64,000 nt of DNA from Blattabacterium cuenoti. GTDB taxonomy: Bacteria; Bacteroidota; Bacteroidia; Flavobacteriales; Blattabacteriaceae. The position numbers were made by a program, and so were the translations under genes. Below, piece by piece: positions 28,855 through 39,317 of the stretch; the first letter of the stretch is position 1, and every line of letters starts with the position of its first letter. Location: positions 1 through 64,000 of the forward strand of contig NZ_CP059198.1 in the NCBI RefSeq assembly GCF_014251715.1. Direction: 5' to 3'. Below the pieces are notes generated by a model. The model did no database searches. It worked only from the letters and a program-made list of their open reading frames with translations, and was not told the DNA's origin.

Positions 28855-31725
28855 ATGAAAGAGGATTACGTTAGAAAAAATAAATTCTATTATAGACATA
28901 TAGGACCTTCTTCTGATGAAATTAGCGATATGTTAAAAGAATTACAATATACTTCTATTAAGGATTTTATAATGAAAACCATTCCTAAAAAAATACGTTT
29001 AAAAAAAAAATTAAACCTTCCCCATTCTATTTCTGAATATCAATATTTAAATCATATTTATAGAATAAGTAAAAAAAATAAAATTTATCGTTCTTATATA
29101 GGATTAGGATATAGAAATACCATTACTCCAAGTGTTATTCAAAGAAATATTTTGGAAAATCCAAGTTGGTATACCCCTTATACTCCCTATCAATCAGAAA
29201 TATCTCAAGGACGTTTAGAAGCTTTAATAAATTTTCAAACTATGATTTCAGATATTACTGGAATGAAAATAAGTAATGCATCTATGTTAGATGAGTCAAC
29301 AGCAGCAGCAGATGCCATGTTTATGATTTATCAAGAAAAAATAAAAAAAAAACAAATCGATAATAATTATTCCTTTTTTATTTCAGATGATATTTTACCA
29401 CAAACCTTTTCCGTTTTAAAAACAAGATGTTTTGGTTTGGGAATACATATCATTATAGATACTCATCTGAATCTGTTAAAAAATAAATATAATGGTAAAA
29501 AAATATTTGGATTAATAATATCTTATCCTTCTTGTTTAGGAGAAATTTATGATTACAGGGAAACAATAGAATATGCAAAAAAAAATAACATATCAATAAT
29601 AGTTTCTTCAGATCTATTATCTCTATCTTTATTAAAACCTCCTGGAGAATGGGGGGCTGATGTAGTTGTAGGATCTAGTCAATCTTTTGGTGTTCCTATG
29701 GGATATGGGGGGCCTCATGCAGCTTTTTTTTCTACTTATGAAAGATATAAGCGTTTTCTTCCTGGAAGAATTATTGGAATATCTATAGATAAAAAAAATA
29801 AAAAAGCATTTCGCATGGCTTTACAAACTAGAGAACAACATATAAAAAGAGAAAGAGCTACTTCTAATATTTGTACATCACAAGTACTTCCTGCTATAAT
29901 GGCTTCAATGTATGCTTTATATCATGGTAAAAATGGCTTAATAGAAATAGCAAAATGTATTCATGAATATACTAAAAAATTAGAATTTTTATTAGTTCAT
30001 AATATGAGTAATATTACTCAAGTAAATACATTTTATTTTGATACTATTAGAATAAAAACAGATTTTTTAAAAAAAATAAAAAAAGTAGCAGAACGAAAAA
30101 AGACTAATTTCAGATATGTAGATAAAAAACATTTAACTATTACTTTAGATGAAACTACATGTAATGAGGATATCAATCATATTTTATCTATATTTCATGA
30201 AGTTTATGGAATAAATAAACATAAGTATAATTGTAATAAAAAAATTAATGATAAATATAAATTTCCTAGTTTCTTAAAAAGAACTTCTAATTTTTTGAAT
30301 CATCCAATTTTTCATAAATTTCATTCAGAAAATGAATTGATGCGTTATATAAAACGATTGGAAAAAAAGGATATTTCTTTAAATCATTCTATGATTCCAC
30401 TTGGATCATGTACAATGAAATTGAATGCTTCTACTGAATTATTTTCTTTAAGTCAATATGAATGGAGAAATATTCATCCATTTGTGCCTAATAAACAAGC
30501 AATGGGATATCATTTTGTTATTCGTAATTTAAAAAAATATTTTAAGGAAATAACTGGATTTTCCGGAATTTCTTTACAACCTAATTCAGGAGCTCAAGGA
30601 GAATATGCTGGCCTTATGGTTATAAAATATTATCATCATTCATTACAAGAATATAAAAGAAATATAGCATTAATCCCTTCTTCTTCACATGGTACTAATC
30701 CAGCTTCAGCTAATATGGCAGGAATGAAAGTTATTTCAATTGCTACGAAAAATGATGGATCTATTGATAAAAATGATTTATTGAAAAAAGTAAAAGAAAA
30801 TAAAGATTTTTTATCCGTATTAATGATTACTTATCCTTCTACTCATGGAGTATATGAAATACATATTCAAGAAATCATAGATATTATTCATGATAATGGA
30901 GGACAAGTTTATATGGATGGAGCAAATATGAATGCTCAAGTAGGTTTGATAAAACCGGAACATTTAGGAGTAGATGTTTGTCATCTCAATCTACATAAAA
31001 CTTTTGCTATTCCTCATGGAGGTGGAGGACCTGGAATGGGACCTATTTGTGTAGCTAAACATTTAAAACCTTTTCTTCCCAATCATCCTTTTATTGAAAA
31101 AAAAAAACAGGAACTTACTATTTCCTCTTCTCCATATGGATCTTCTTCCATTTTAACAATTTCTTATGCTTATATTCGTTTATTAGGACCAGATGGTCTA
31201 AAAAAATGTACAGAAATATCTGTATTAAATGCAAATTATATAAAAGAAAAATTAAAGAAATTTTATAATATATTATATGTAGGAAAAAATAACACAGTTG
31301 CGCACGAATTAATTATAGATTGTAGACTTTTCAAGTCTATAGGAATTGATGTGATAGATATAGCAAAAAGAATGATAGATTATGGATTTCATGCTCCTAC
31401 TATATCTTTTCCTGTGGAAGGATGTATGATGATTGAACCTACAGAAAGTGAATCTAAAGAAGAATTAGATCGTTTTATTCAAACACTGATCAATATACGA
31501 AAAGAAATTAAAGAAATTGAAGAAGGTAAATATTCTAAAAAAGAAAATGTACTTAAAAATGCTCCGCACAGTATAGAATTATTGACTCATAATGATTGGA
31601 ACTATCCTTATAGTAGAGAAAAAGCAGCATATCCATTATCCTGGGTTAAGGATAGAAAATTTTGGCCATCAGTAAATCGTGTTGACGATGTCTATGGAGA
31701 TAGAAATTTGGTCTGTACATTTTAA
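28855..31725 (+). CDS. gcvP: Glycine dehydrogenase (P-protein of the glycine cleavage system)
   Basis: This PLP enzyme decarboxylates glycine and loads the aminomethyl group onto the lipoyl arm of the H-protein. At 956 residues it is the single-chain, full-length form, with an N-terminal half (about 1-440) and a PLP-binding C-terminal half. The Schiff-base lysine is K715 in HLNLHKTFAIPHGGGGPG. The GSCTMKLNA and SSHGTNPASA signatures are intact. gcvT and gcvH are not in the window. The last 4 bases overlap the convergent tsaD gene. Confidence 0.97.
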   Translation: MKEDYVRKNKFYYRHIGPSSDEISDMLKELQYTSIKDFIMKTIPKKIRLKKKLNLPHSISEYQYLNHIYRISKKNKIYRSYIGLGYRNTITPSVIQRNILENPSWYTPYTPYQSEISQGRLEALINFQTMISDITGMKISNASMLDESTAAADAMFMIYQEKIKKKQIDNNYSFFISDDILPQTFSVLKTRCFGLGIHIIIDTHLNLLKNKYNGKKIFGLIISYPSCLGEIYDYRETIEYAKKNNISIIVSSDLLSLSLLKPPGEWGADVVVGSSQSFGVPMGYGGPHAAFFSTYERYKRFLPGRIIGISIDKKNKKAFRMALQTREQHIKRERATSNICTSQVLPAIMASMYALYHGKNGLIEIAKCIHEYTKKLEFLLVHNMSNITQVNTFYFDTIRIKTDFLKKIKKVAERKKTNFRYVDKKHLTITLDETTCNEDINHILSIFHEVYGINKHKYNCNKKINDKYKFPSFLKRTSNFLNHPIFHKFHSENELMRYIKRLEKKDISLNHSMIPLGSCTMKLNASTELFSLSQYEWRNIHPFVPNKQAMGYHFVIRNLKKYFKEITGFSGISLQPNSGAQGEYAGLMVIKYYHHSLQEYKRNIALIPSSSHGTNPASANMAGMKVISIATKNDGSIDKNDLLKKVKENKDFLSVLMITYPSTHGVYEIHIQEIIDIIHDNGGQVYMDGANMNAQVGLIKPEHLGVDVCHLNLHKTFAIPHGGGGPGMGPICVAKHLKPFLPNHPFIEKKKQELTISSSPYGSSSILTISYAYIRLLGPDGLKKCTEISVLNANYIKEKLKKFYNILYVGKNNTVAHELIIDCRLFKSIGIDVIDIAKRMIDYGFHAPTISFPVEGCMMIEPTESESKEELDRFIQTLINIRKEIKEIEEGKYSKKENVLKNAPHSIELLTHNDWNYPYSREKAAYPLSWVKDRKFWPSVNRVDDVYGDRNLVCTF

Positions 31726-32753
31726 AATTTTTTAAATTGAGAATATGGAGTAACATGAATAGAATCAAATAATTTTTTTTCATATTTTAGCAATCCAGTA
31801 ATGGCAATCATTGCTCCATTATCTGTAGCATATTTTTTTTTAGGAATAAAAATTTCCCATTTTTTTTCTCTTTTTGTTAGAGATATAAACATATTCCTAA
31901 TTTCATTATTTGCAGATACTCCTCCTGATAAAGCAACTCTAAAAATACCAGTTTTTATAGTTGCTTTATGTACTTTTTCTAAAAGAATTTCCGCTATGAT
32001 TTTCTGTATAGAAGCACATAGATCAGATAAATTTTTTTTTATAAAAAATGGATTTTTTTTTGATTTTTTTTGAATAAATTGTAATATATTACTTTTTAAT
32101 CCACTAAAACTAAAATTAAGTTCGTCTACAGATGGTTTTGAAAAAACAAATTTTTTGCAATTTCCATTTTTAGAAAAAAATTCTATCATAGGACCACCAG
32201 GATAATGAAATCCTAATATTCTAGCTATTTTATCCAAAGCTTCTCCTACAGAATCGTCCAAAGTAGTTCCCAATATTTTCATTTGAAAAAAATCGTTTAC
32301 TTCAATTATTTGAGTATGTCCTCCACTTATTACTAAACCTAAAAATGGGAATCTTGGATAAGAATTACTGATATTCGCATTTTGTATAAAATGAGCCAAT
32401 ATATGCGCCTGAACATGATTTACAGTTAATAAAGGAATTCCTAATCCCATAGAAAAAGATTTTGCAAAAGAAGCTCCTACCAACAAGGATCCTATTAATC
32501 CAGGACCTAAAGTAAAGGATACTGCATCTATTTGATTTCGTTTAATTTTTGCGTAATGAAAAGCTTGATGAACAGCTCTTATTATATTTTTATCATGTAA
32601 TCTAGAAGCTAATTCTGGAACTACCCCACCATATTCTTTATGAATTTTTTGAGAAATGATAATATTAGATAATACATATCTATTTCTAATAATAGAAACA
32701 GCCGTTTCATCACATGAAGATTCTATACCAATAATAATAGATTTTTTTTTCAT
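31722..32753 (-). CDS. tsaD: tRNA N6-adenosine threonylcarbamoyltransferase
   Basis: TsaD places the t6A modification at position 37 of ANN-decoding tRNAs. The 343-residue protein begins with the ASKHA motif GIESSCDETAVSI. It has the metal-binding HVQAHILAH motif near 113-121, VISGGHTQI near 136-144, and a C-terminal ALSGGVSANNEIR followed by the metal-binding YATDNGAMIA. All family motifs are intact. It overlaps gcvP by 4 bases and is divergent from the TamB-like gene across 18 bases. Confidence 0.96.
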   Translation of the reverse strand: MKKKSIIIGIESSCDETAVSIIRNRYVLSNIIISQKIHKEYGGVVPELASRLHDKNIIRAVHQAFHYAKIKRNQIDAVSFTLGPGLIGSLLVGASFAKSFSMGLGIPLLTVNHVQAHILAHFIQNANISNSYPRFPFLGLVISGGHTQIIEVNDFFQMKILGTTLDDSVGEALDKIARILGFHYPGGPMIEFFSKNGNCKKFVFSKPSVDELNFSFSGLKSNILQFIQKKSKKNPFFIKKNLSDLCASIQKIIAEILLEKVHKATIKTGIFRVALSGGVSANNEIRNMFISLTKREKKWEIFIPKKKYATDNGAMIAITGLLKYEKKLFDSIHVTPYSQFKKF

Positions 32754-32771
32754 AAAAAAATAACAATATCT

Positions 32772-35700
32772 TTGAGAATGAATAATGTTTTTTATAATAA
32801 ATTATTCCTTAAAAAAAACATAATCCTTTTTTTATTTTTTTTATTAGTTTTTTTTACTATTTATAATCAAAAAAAAATACAAAAAAAAGTATCAACATTT
32901 TTTTTAGAAAAAGTAATATCTCATTTTGGTAAAAAAGTTTCTATAAAACATGCTTCTATTAATTTATTTAAAAAAGAACTTATTTTACATGATGTAAAAA
33001 TTAAAGATCATCACCATTTTTCTTTTATTCATTTGTCTAAATGTAGAATATCTATTCCTAATTTATTTTATTTTATTTTCATAAATTCTAAACATTTAAA
33101 GATAAAAAATTTGATAATTGAAAATTATTCTTCTTTTTTTATAAAAAAATATTTAAAAGAAAAAGATTATAATATCATTTTTTTGATAAAAAATATTTTG
33201 AATAATAAAAAATCAAATAAAATGGATGTCAATTTTATAACTTGTTCTAAGTTAATAATAAATAAATCTCATTTAGTATGTAAAAATATCAATTATTTAT
33301 TTTATAGTCAAATAAACAATATTTTTATTAATAAAAAACAAATAAAAGCTTCTATACAATCCAAAGGATTTTTTATAAAAAAAAATTTTTTTATCAAAAA
33401 TTTTTTTTGTAATATAACATATTATTATACTACAAAATTAAAAATTAACAATTTTTTAATAAAAACATCTCATAGTTATATAAAAGGATATTTTACTATT
33501 TATAATAAAAAAAATATACAAGGTAAAATTTTTGAAGGATCAAAATTAGGTTCAGATTTCGGAATTTTTTTTTATAAAAAATGGTCTTTTCTATTTTTTA
33601 TTCAAGGTCGGATCAATGGAGAATTAAATGATGAAAATAAAAAATTTTTTATTTCTGATATTTTTATTAAAGATTTACAAGGAAATAAATTATTTGCGGA
33701 TAAAATTCATATTTTTTATATAAAAAAAAAATGGAAAGAAATTAAATTTTATAAAATTTTTATAAAATTTAATCCTTATAAAATAAGAAAAATAATACCA
33801 TATAATTTTTATTCAAAATTTAGATTTATAACTAATATTAAACAATGGATAATATATAAAGGAAGTTTAATTTTTAAAAATCAAAAAAAAAATATAAAAA
33901 TAGAAGGTATTATACAAAATAATTTTTTTAAAGCTAAAATAGCTACTTTCTTTTATTTTTTAAAAAAGATACAATATACAGGTAAAATTTTAATAAAAAA
34001 AAAATATTTAGATTTTTTATTACAAAAAAACTTTTTTTTAATTCCATCAAAAATATCACTATTAACAAGTAAAAATCCAGATTTATGGATTTTTTTTAAA
34101 GGAAATTTGGAAACATTCTTTATTACTCTATTTTTTTATCATTCAAAATATAAAATTAGTTTGAAAGGAAAAATTTCTACACATTTTCAAATTAAAAAAA
34201 TATCTCTATATATAGATAATATTAATAATAAAATTTTAAAAATTATATTAATAAATAATCAACATTTTAAAAAAATTTATATTAATGTATATAACATGAT
34301 AATTGGTAATATTCATGGATATTTTAAATGGAAACATTTATTTTATGTTATAAAAGAAATTTTTTTTTTAAAAAATTACTGTAGTAAACAAATAATTTCT
34401 ATTAATTTTAGTTTTTTAATTAAAAAATCCTTTTTTGATTTAATTAAATCAAAAAAGGATAAAAATATATTTTCTGATATTCATATTTCAGGTAAAAAAG
34501 AGAATAATATATTGAAAATACTTTTTTTTATAAAAGCAATTCAATTCAATGAAATATTTGTTGATACAGCATGTATAATATTTAATTATTCTTTAAAAAA
34601 AAACATACAAATAAATGCAGAAAAAATTTTTATAAAAAATTTTTTTTTAAAAAAAATTAATATTTTTCTTTTAAAAAGAAAAAATTTTTGGATGATAAAT
34701 TCCAAATTTTTTTTTAAAAAAAAAGAAAAAAAACAAGAATTTCAAGAACAAATATTGAATTTTCTTTGTAAAGAAAAAAACAATTTTTTTATATTTTACC
34801 CTTTATTTTCTAAATTAAATATCAATGAATATGATTGGATAATTGATAATGTAGGAACAATAAAAATAGATTTTATCAACAAAAAATATATAATTGATAA
34901 TATTATTTTGTATTCAGGAAAACAAAAAATTATTATAAATGCGTTTTTTTTTAAAAATAAAAAAAAAATATTTCAACTTTATCTAAATAATGTTCCATTA
35001 AAAAAAATCATATTTAAAAAAAATGTTAATGGATTGATTAATGGCTTTATTTTTTACAAAAAAATTGAGAATCAAATTGAACCAAACATTCATATAAAAA
35101 TTGAAAATTTTTCAATTGAAGAAAACATATTAGGAAATTTTTATATTCATTCTTTTCATAAAAATAAAAATTATGAAATTTATGGAGTTCTTAAAAACAA
35201 CATTCATGATATTTTAAATATATCTGGAAATATTAACAATCAACTAAAAAATAAATCAAAACTTAATTTTAAAATAAACATAACAAATTTAAGAATGGAT
35301 AATTTTTCCTTTTTATGGAAAAAAATGAATAGTGAAGCAAGAGGAATTCTTACAGGAAGAATACAAATATTTGGTGATTTGGATCATACTCATTATTTTG
35401 GAAAATTAGAAATTAAAAAATTTGGAATAAAAGTCAATTCTACAAATACAGATTATGAAATAATAAGTCCTGCTTATATAAATGTTGTTTCTGAATCCTG
35501 CATATTATCTCCTACTTCTTTTATAGAAACAAAATCTAATACTAAAGGTTCTATAAATGGATCTTTTTTACATAAAAATTTTTTTAAATGGCATTTTAAA
35601 TTGTTTATTTATACAAAAAATTTGCTTGTTTTAAATACAAATAAAAAACAAAATCATTTTTTATTTGGAAAAATATTTACTCATGGAAAAATTAAAATAA

Positions 35701-36479
35701 CTAAAAAAGAAAATAATAAAGTAGACGTATCTATGATAGATGGACAAATTTTGAATTATTCTCATTTATATGTGAATCCAAAAGCTTCAGAATTAATGAT
35801 GGAAAAAGAAAAAAGTGTTCAAAAAGAGAATAATTTTTTATTTCTAAATATAAAAACTTCTATCAATAATAATACAAAAATATCAATTTTTCTAGATAAA
35901 AATTTAGAAAATTTTATTGAATTAAGAGGAAAAGGTTATTTTTTTTTAAAAAAAACATATAAAAAAAATATACAAACTAGTGGAAAATTTTTTATTATAA
36001 ATGGATTATATCATTTTTATATAAAAAAAATACCAATTTTAAAATTAAAATTTAAAAAAGAATTTAAAATAAAACCAGGAGGATTTATTAGTTGGAAAGA
36101 AAATTTTTATCAGTCCAATATTAATTTTATCGCTTATGATACTAAAGAAGTATCCAATGTTATTGAATATATGAATATTTCAAAAAATTTTAAATTTTAT
36201 AAAAATTTTATTTTTACAGAATTAAAAATGACTTTTAATGGGAGAATACAAAAACCAAATATAAATGTGGAAATTTCATTCCCTAAAAGTAATGAAGAAA
36301 TACAAAAAAAATTATTAAACAAATTAAATTCTTTTAAAGAAAAAACAATACAATTTGTATCTATTTTAATATTAGGAAAATTTTACACAAAAAATAATAT
36401 TATAAAAAATTTTTTATATTTTTCTATATACGGAATGATTTTAAAAGAAATCAGAAATATATTATTAAATGTGAATTAA
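32772..36479 (+). CDS. TamB-like (DUF490) envelope translocation protein
   Basis: This very large protein (1235 residues) has one N-terminal membrane helix (about 14-32). A long run of short amphipathic beta-strands with many Lys, Asn, Ile and Phe follows, and the C-terminal part resembles the TamB/DUF490 domain (about 900-1235, with KPGGFISWKENFY and FNGRIQKPNINVEISFP). TamB-type proteins span the periplasm and help lipids or outer-membrane proteins reach the outer membrane. The start may be the TTG at 32772 or, more likely, the ATG at 32778 two codons later. A TamA/BamA-type partner is not in this window. The middle is hard to recognise by eye. Confidence 0.72.
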   Translation: MRMNNVFYNKLFLKKNIILFLFFLLVFFTIYNQKKIQKKVSTFFLEKVISHFGKKVSIKHASINLFKKELILHDVKIKDHHHFSFIHLSKCRISIPNLFYFIFINSKHLKIKNLIIENYSSFFIKKYLKEKDYNIIFLIKNILNNKKSNKMDVNFITCSKLIINKSHLVCKNINYLFYSQINNIFINKKQIKASIQSKGFFIKKNFFIKNFFCNITYYYTTKLKINNFLIKTSHSYIKGYFTIYNKKNIQGKIFEGSKLGSDFGIFFYKKWSFLFFIQGRINGELNDENKKFFISDIFIKDLQGNKLFADKIHIFYIKKKWKEIKFYKIFIKFNPYKIRKIIPYNFYSKFRFITNIKQWIIYKGSLIFKNQKKNIKIEGIIQNNFFKAKIATFFYFLKKIQYTGKILIKKKYLDFLLQKNFFLIPSKISLLTSKNPDLWIFFKGNLETFFITLFFYHSKYKISLKGKISTHFQIKKISLYIDNINNKILKIILINNQHFKKIYINVYNMIIGNIHGYFKWKHLFYVIKEIFFLKNYCSKQIISINFSFLIKKSFFDLIKSKKDKNIFSDIHISGKKENNILKILFFIKAIQFNEIFVDTACIIFNYSLKKNIQINAEKIFIKNFFLKKINIFLLKRKNFWMINSKFFFKKKEKKQEFQEQILNFLCKEKNNFFIFYPLFSKLNINEYDWIIDNVGTIKIDFINKKYIIDNIILYSGKQKIIINAFFFKNKKKIFQLYLNNVPLKKIIFKKNVNGLINGFIFYKKIENQIEPNIHIKIENFSIEENILGNFYIHSFHKNKNYEIYGVLKNNIHDILNISGNINNQLKNKSKLNFKINITNLRMDNFSFLWKKMNSEARGILTGRIQIFGDLDHTHYFGKLEIKKFGIKVNSTNTDYEIISPAYINVVSESCILSPTSFIETKSNTKGSINGSFLHKNFFKWHFKLFIYTKNLLVLNTNKKQNHFLFGKIFTHGKIKITKKENNKVDVSMIDGQILNYSHLYVNPKASELMMEKEKSVQKENNFLFLNIKTSINNNTKISIFLDKNLENFIELRGKGYFFLKKTYKKNIQTSGKFFIINGLYHFYIKKIPILKLKFKKEFKIKPGGFISWKENFYQSNINFIAYDTKEVSNVIEYMNISKNFKFYKNFIFTELKMTFNGRIQKPNINVEISFPKSNEEIQKKLLNKLNSFKEKTIQFVSILILGKFYTKNNIIKNFLYFSIYGMILKEIRNILLNVN

Positions 36480-36553
36480 TATTTTTTTATAAAAACTATA
36501 AAAATATATTGAAAAACAATAAACTATTTCTTAAAAAGAAAGTTTTGTATCTT

Positions 36554-36568
36554 GGTATTTTTAATACC
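36554..36568. repeat. Inverted repeat upstream of the Lrp/AsnC gene
   Basis: GGTATT-TTT-AATACC is a 6-bp perfect inverted repeat 31 bases before the regulator start. It could be an autoregulatory operator or a weak terminator of the TamB-like gene. Sequence alone does not decide. Confidence 0.3.
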
Positions 36569-36599
36569 TTTATTAAAAAAAAAATAAAAATATAAAACA

Positions 36600-37118
36600 A
36601 TGATTCTAAGATATCATACAGACGAAATAGACAATACTATTGTCAGAAAACTAAATATAAATGCAAGAACCCCATATACTGAAATAAGTAAACAAATAAG
36701 CCAAGAAATAAAACCATTATCCGTTGGAACTGTTCATGTTCGAGTAAAAAAATTAGAAGATGCTGGAATTATTAAGGGAAGTACTTTGATTATTGGATAT
36801 GAATCGTTAGGATTTCATTTAATAGCTTTTGTAGGTATTTTATCAGATTCTCGTGAGTCTAAATTAGTAAAAGAAGAGTTAAAAAAAATACCTAATGTAG
36901 TACAATTATATATTACTTCAGGGAAGTACAATCTTTTTTGCAGAATTATTGCTAGAGACCCTTCAGATGCAAGAGATGTTATTTCTAAAATTGGAGAAAT
37001 TAAAGGAGTACTTAGAACCGAATCTAACATTTGTTTGGAAGAAAGTATTAATGATGAAAATAGATTGTTATCGAAAATTTTACAAAAAAAAAAATCATCT
37101 TATAAAAAAAAAACATGA
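36600..37118 (+). CDS. Lrp/AsnC family transcriptional regulator
   Basis: The 172-residue protein has an N-terminal winged helix-turn-helix (about 8-62, DNTIVRKLNINARTPYTEIS and VHVRVKKLEDAGIIKG) and a C-terminal RAM/AsnC ligand-binding domain (about 70-150, AFVGILSD, LYITSGKYNLFCRI). Such proteins form octamers and sense amino acids. It is the only recognisable transcription factor in the window. That makes it a possible general regulator of nitrogen or amino-acid genes in a genome with little other regulation. The gene stands alone between the TamB-like and HD genes. Confidence 0.92.
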   Translation: MILRYHTDEIDNTIVRKLNINARTPYTEISKQISQEIKPLSVGTVHVRVKKLEDAGIIKGSTLIIGYESLGFHLIAFVGILSDSRESKLVKEELKKIPNVVQLYITSGKYNLFCRIIARDPSDARDVISKIGEIKGVLRTESNICLEESINDENRLLSKILQKKKSSYKKKT

Positions 37119-37245
37119 TTATATTATAAAAACTATGATATTATTATAATTCATAATTTTGATCATATTAATCAATATCATACTTCTTCTTTAATTAAAA
37201 AATTCCCCCCTTCCGAAAAAATTGCATAGTTACAATTTTTAGGCA

Positions 37246-39264
37246 ATGGCTAACTTCTTAAAATTTTATAAAAATATTGCAGATAAGATTTTAGTTCCAA
37301 TAATTGCAATCTTATCATTGACTTTTTTTTTACCAAAAAAAGAAATTTTTAAATATGAATTTTCAAAGGGAAAAACTTGGTATTATGGAGATTTATTTTC
37401 TCCATTTAATTTTGTTGTTCCCAAAAACAGTATAGACATTAGTTTGGAAATACAAAAATTGAAAAAAAATAAAAAAATATTTTGTATTAAAAACAAAAAA
37501 ATAGTAAAAAATATAAAAAAAAAGCTAAAAGAGATTCCATTCATAACAATGAATAAATCTTATTCTAGAATTGTTCATCAAATAGTTAATACTGTATACA
37601 AATATGGATATATAGATTATATTCCAAAATGGAAACATAATAAAAATACAAAAATTTCTTTTCAAAAAAATAAAAAATGGATTTCTATTCCATACAATAA
37701 AATTTACAATCATAATAAAGTAAATCATATTCTTGAAAATAGTTTTATGATGAATAATTATCATGCAAAAATTATAAAAAAAATTTTAAAAAATACTATT
37801 ATTCCAAACTTTTTCTATAATAAAAATTATACTGAATTTTTTTTTCATGAAAAAATAAAATCTATTCCAAAAATAAAATATTTTTTTACAAAAGGAGACA
37901 ATCTTATCAATTATAATGATATTATAGACGAAAAAAAATTCCAAATTTTATCTTTTTTTAAAAAAAAATATGAAAATAAAGTATGGAATAAAAAAAAAGA
38001 TTATTGTATGATCATAGGATATTTTTTCGTAATAAGTATGATTTTTACTCTATTCATATTATATCTTTTTTATTTTCAAAATAAAATTTTTCAAAATAAC
38101 AGAGAAATCAATTTTTTAATAATCAATATATTATTAATATTAATTATCACTATTTTAACTTTAAAATATCATTCTAAAATATTATATATAATCCCCTTTT
38201 GTATACTTCCTATAAGTATTCGTGCTTTTTTCAATTTTCACTTGAGTATTATCATTCACCTAATAACTATTCTATTATTATCCATAATAATACCAAATAG
38301 TTTTGAATTTACTTTTATTCAAATAACTACAGGTCTTTTAGTAATGTTAACAAAAAATAACATGTATAAAATGTCTAATCTTTTTATTGCTGTAATAAAA
38401 ATAACTATCACTTATATAATTACTTTTAGTTTACTTACTTTAATTCGTGAAGGATCTTTAGAAAAAATTTCTTTACATACTTTTTTTTTATTTTTTTTTA
38501 GTGGAGTTTTCACTTTGTTTGTTTATCCATTAATATTTATTTTTGAAAAATTATTAAATATTACTTCATATATTTCATTATTAGAATTATCTGATACAAA
38601 TACTCCTATATTAAGATTATTATCTAAAAAAGCTCCAGGAACTTTACAACATGTTTTAACCGTTGCAAATATTGCAGAAGAAGCGGCTGTAGTAATTGGA
38701 GCTAATTCTCTACTAGTAAGAATAGGAGCTATTTATCATGATATAGGAAAAATACAAAATTCTATATTTTTTACTGAAAATCAACAGAATATAATTAATC
38801 CTCATGAAAAATTAAGTCCAAAAGAAAGTGCTAAAATTATTTTAGAACATGTATCCATTGGAATTAAGTTAGCAAAAAAATATCATTTACCTAATTCTAT
38901 TATTGATTTTATACGTACCCACCATGGGAATACCATTGTTCATTATTTTTATGAAAAACAAAAAGAAAAATATCTAAAAGTAGATAAAAAACAATTTCAA
39001 TATTCTGGGCCTAAACCTTTTTCCAAAGAAACAGCTATTGTAATGATAGCAGATTGCGTAGAAGCAGCTTCAAAAAGTATTAAAAACCCATCCCCTAAAG
39101 ATTTAGAAAATTTGGTAGAAAATATCATTAATAAGCAAAAAAAAGAAAATCAATTATCCAATACAGATATTACTTTAAAAGAAATAGAAAAAATAAAACA
39201 AGTTTTTAAAAAAAAATTAAAGAATATTTATCATACTAGAATAGAATATCCTAATCATGGTTAA
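37246..39264 (+). CDS. 7TM-HD membrane phosphohydrolase (PgpH-like)
   Basis: The 672-residue protein has one N-terminal membrane helix (about 15-30). An extracytoplasmic region follows (about 35-260), then a block of about seven membrane helices (about 265-440) and a cytoplasmic HD domain (about 460-640). The HD domain keeps HVLTVANIAEEAA, the IYHDIGKI His-Asp pair, and the later EHVSIGI, THHGN and IADCVEAA metal-site segments. This is the PgpH architecture, known for c-di-AMP hydrolysis in other bacteria. No diadenylate cyclase is visible here, so the c-di-AMP role is inference. The extracytoplasmic part is poorly conserved and lysine-rich. Confidence 0.88.
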   Translation: MANFLKFYKNIADKILVPIIAILSLTFFLPKKEIFKYEFSKGKTWYYGDLFSPFNFVVPKNSIDISLEIQKLKKNKKIFCIKNKKIVKNIKKKLKEIPFITMNKSYSRIVHQIVNTVYKYGYIDYIPKWKHNKNTKISFQKNKKWISIPYNKIYNHNKVNHILENSFMMNNYHAKIIKKILKNTIIPNFFYNKNYTEFFFHEKIKSIPKIKYFFTKGDNLINYNDIIDEKKFQILSFFKKKYENKVWNKKKDYCMIIGYFFVISMIFTLFILYLFYFQNKIFQNNREINFLIINILLILIITILTLKYHSKILYIIPFCILPISIRAFFNFHLSIIIHLITILLLSIIIPNSFEFTFIQITTGLLVMLTKNNMYKMSNLFIAVIKITITYIITFSLLTLIREGSLEKISLHTFFLFFFSGVFTLFVYPLIFIFEKLLNITSYISLLELSDTNTPILRLLSKKAPGTLQHVLTVANIAEEAAVVIGANSLLVRIGAIYHDIGKIQNSIFFTENQQNIINPHEKLSPKESAKIILEHVSIGIKLAKKYHLPNSIIDFIRTHHGNTIVHYFYEKQKEKYLKVDKKQFQYSGPKPFSKETAIVMIADCVEAASKSIKNPSPKDLENLVENIINKQKKENQLSNTDITLKEIEKIKQVFKKKLKNIYHTRIEYPNHG

Positions 39265-39270
39265 TTATTA

Positions 39271-39302
39271 TTTGTTTATTTAATGTATCTATTTTAGATT
39301 TG
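39271..39302 (+). promoter_or_regulatory. Promoter of the tRNA cluster
   Basis: TTTG at 39271-39274 and TAGATTTG at 39295-39302 are separated by 20 bases. This fits the Bacteroidota promoter TTTG-N19-21-TAnnTTTG. Transcription would begin just before the tRNA-Ser gene at 39318. Confidence 0.7.
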
Positions 39303-39317
39303 TATTCTTTCTTTAGT

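Noticed and set aside
36949..37149. 66-codon open frame overlapping the Lrp/AsnC gene
   Set aside because: It is another frame of the conserved ligand domain with no family similarity.
37207..37212. Run of six C bases before the PgpH-like gene
   Set aside because: It is striking in A+T-rich DNA but forms no pairing partner or known motif nearby. It is too short to interpret.
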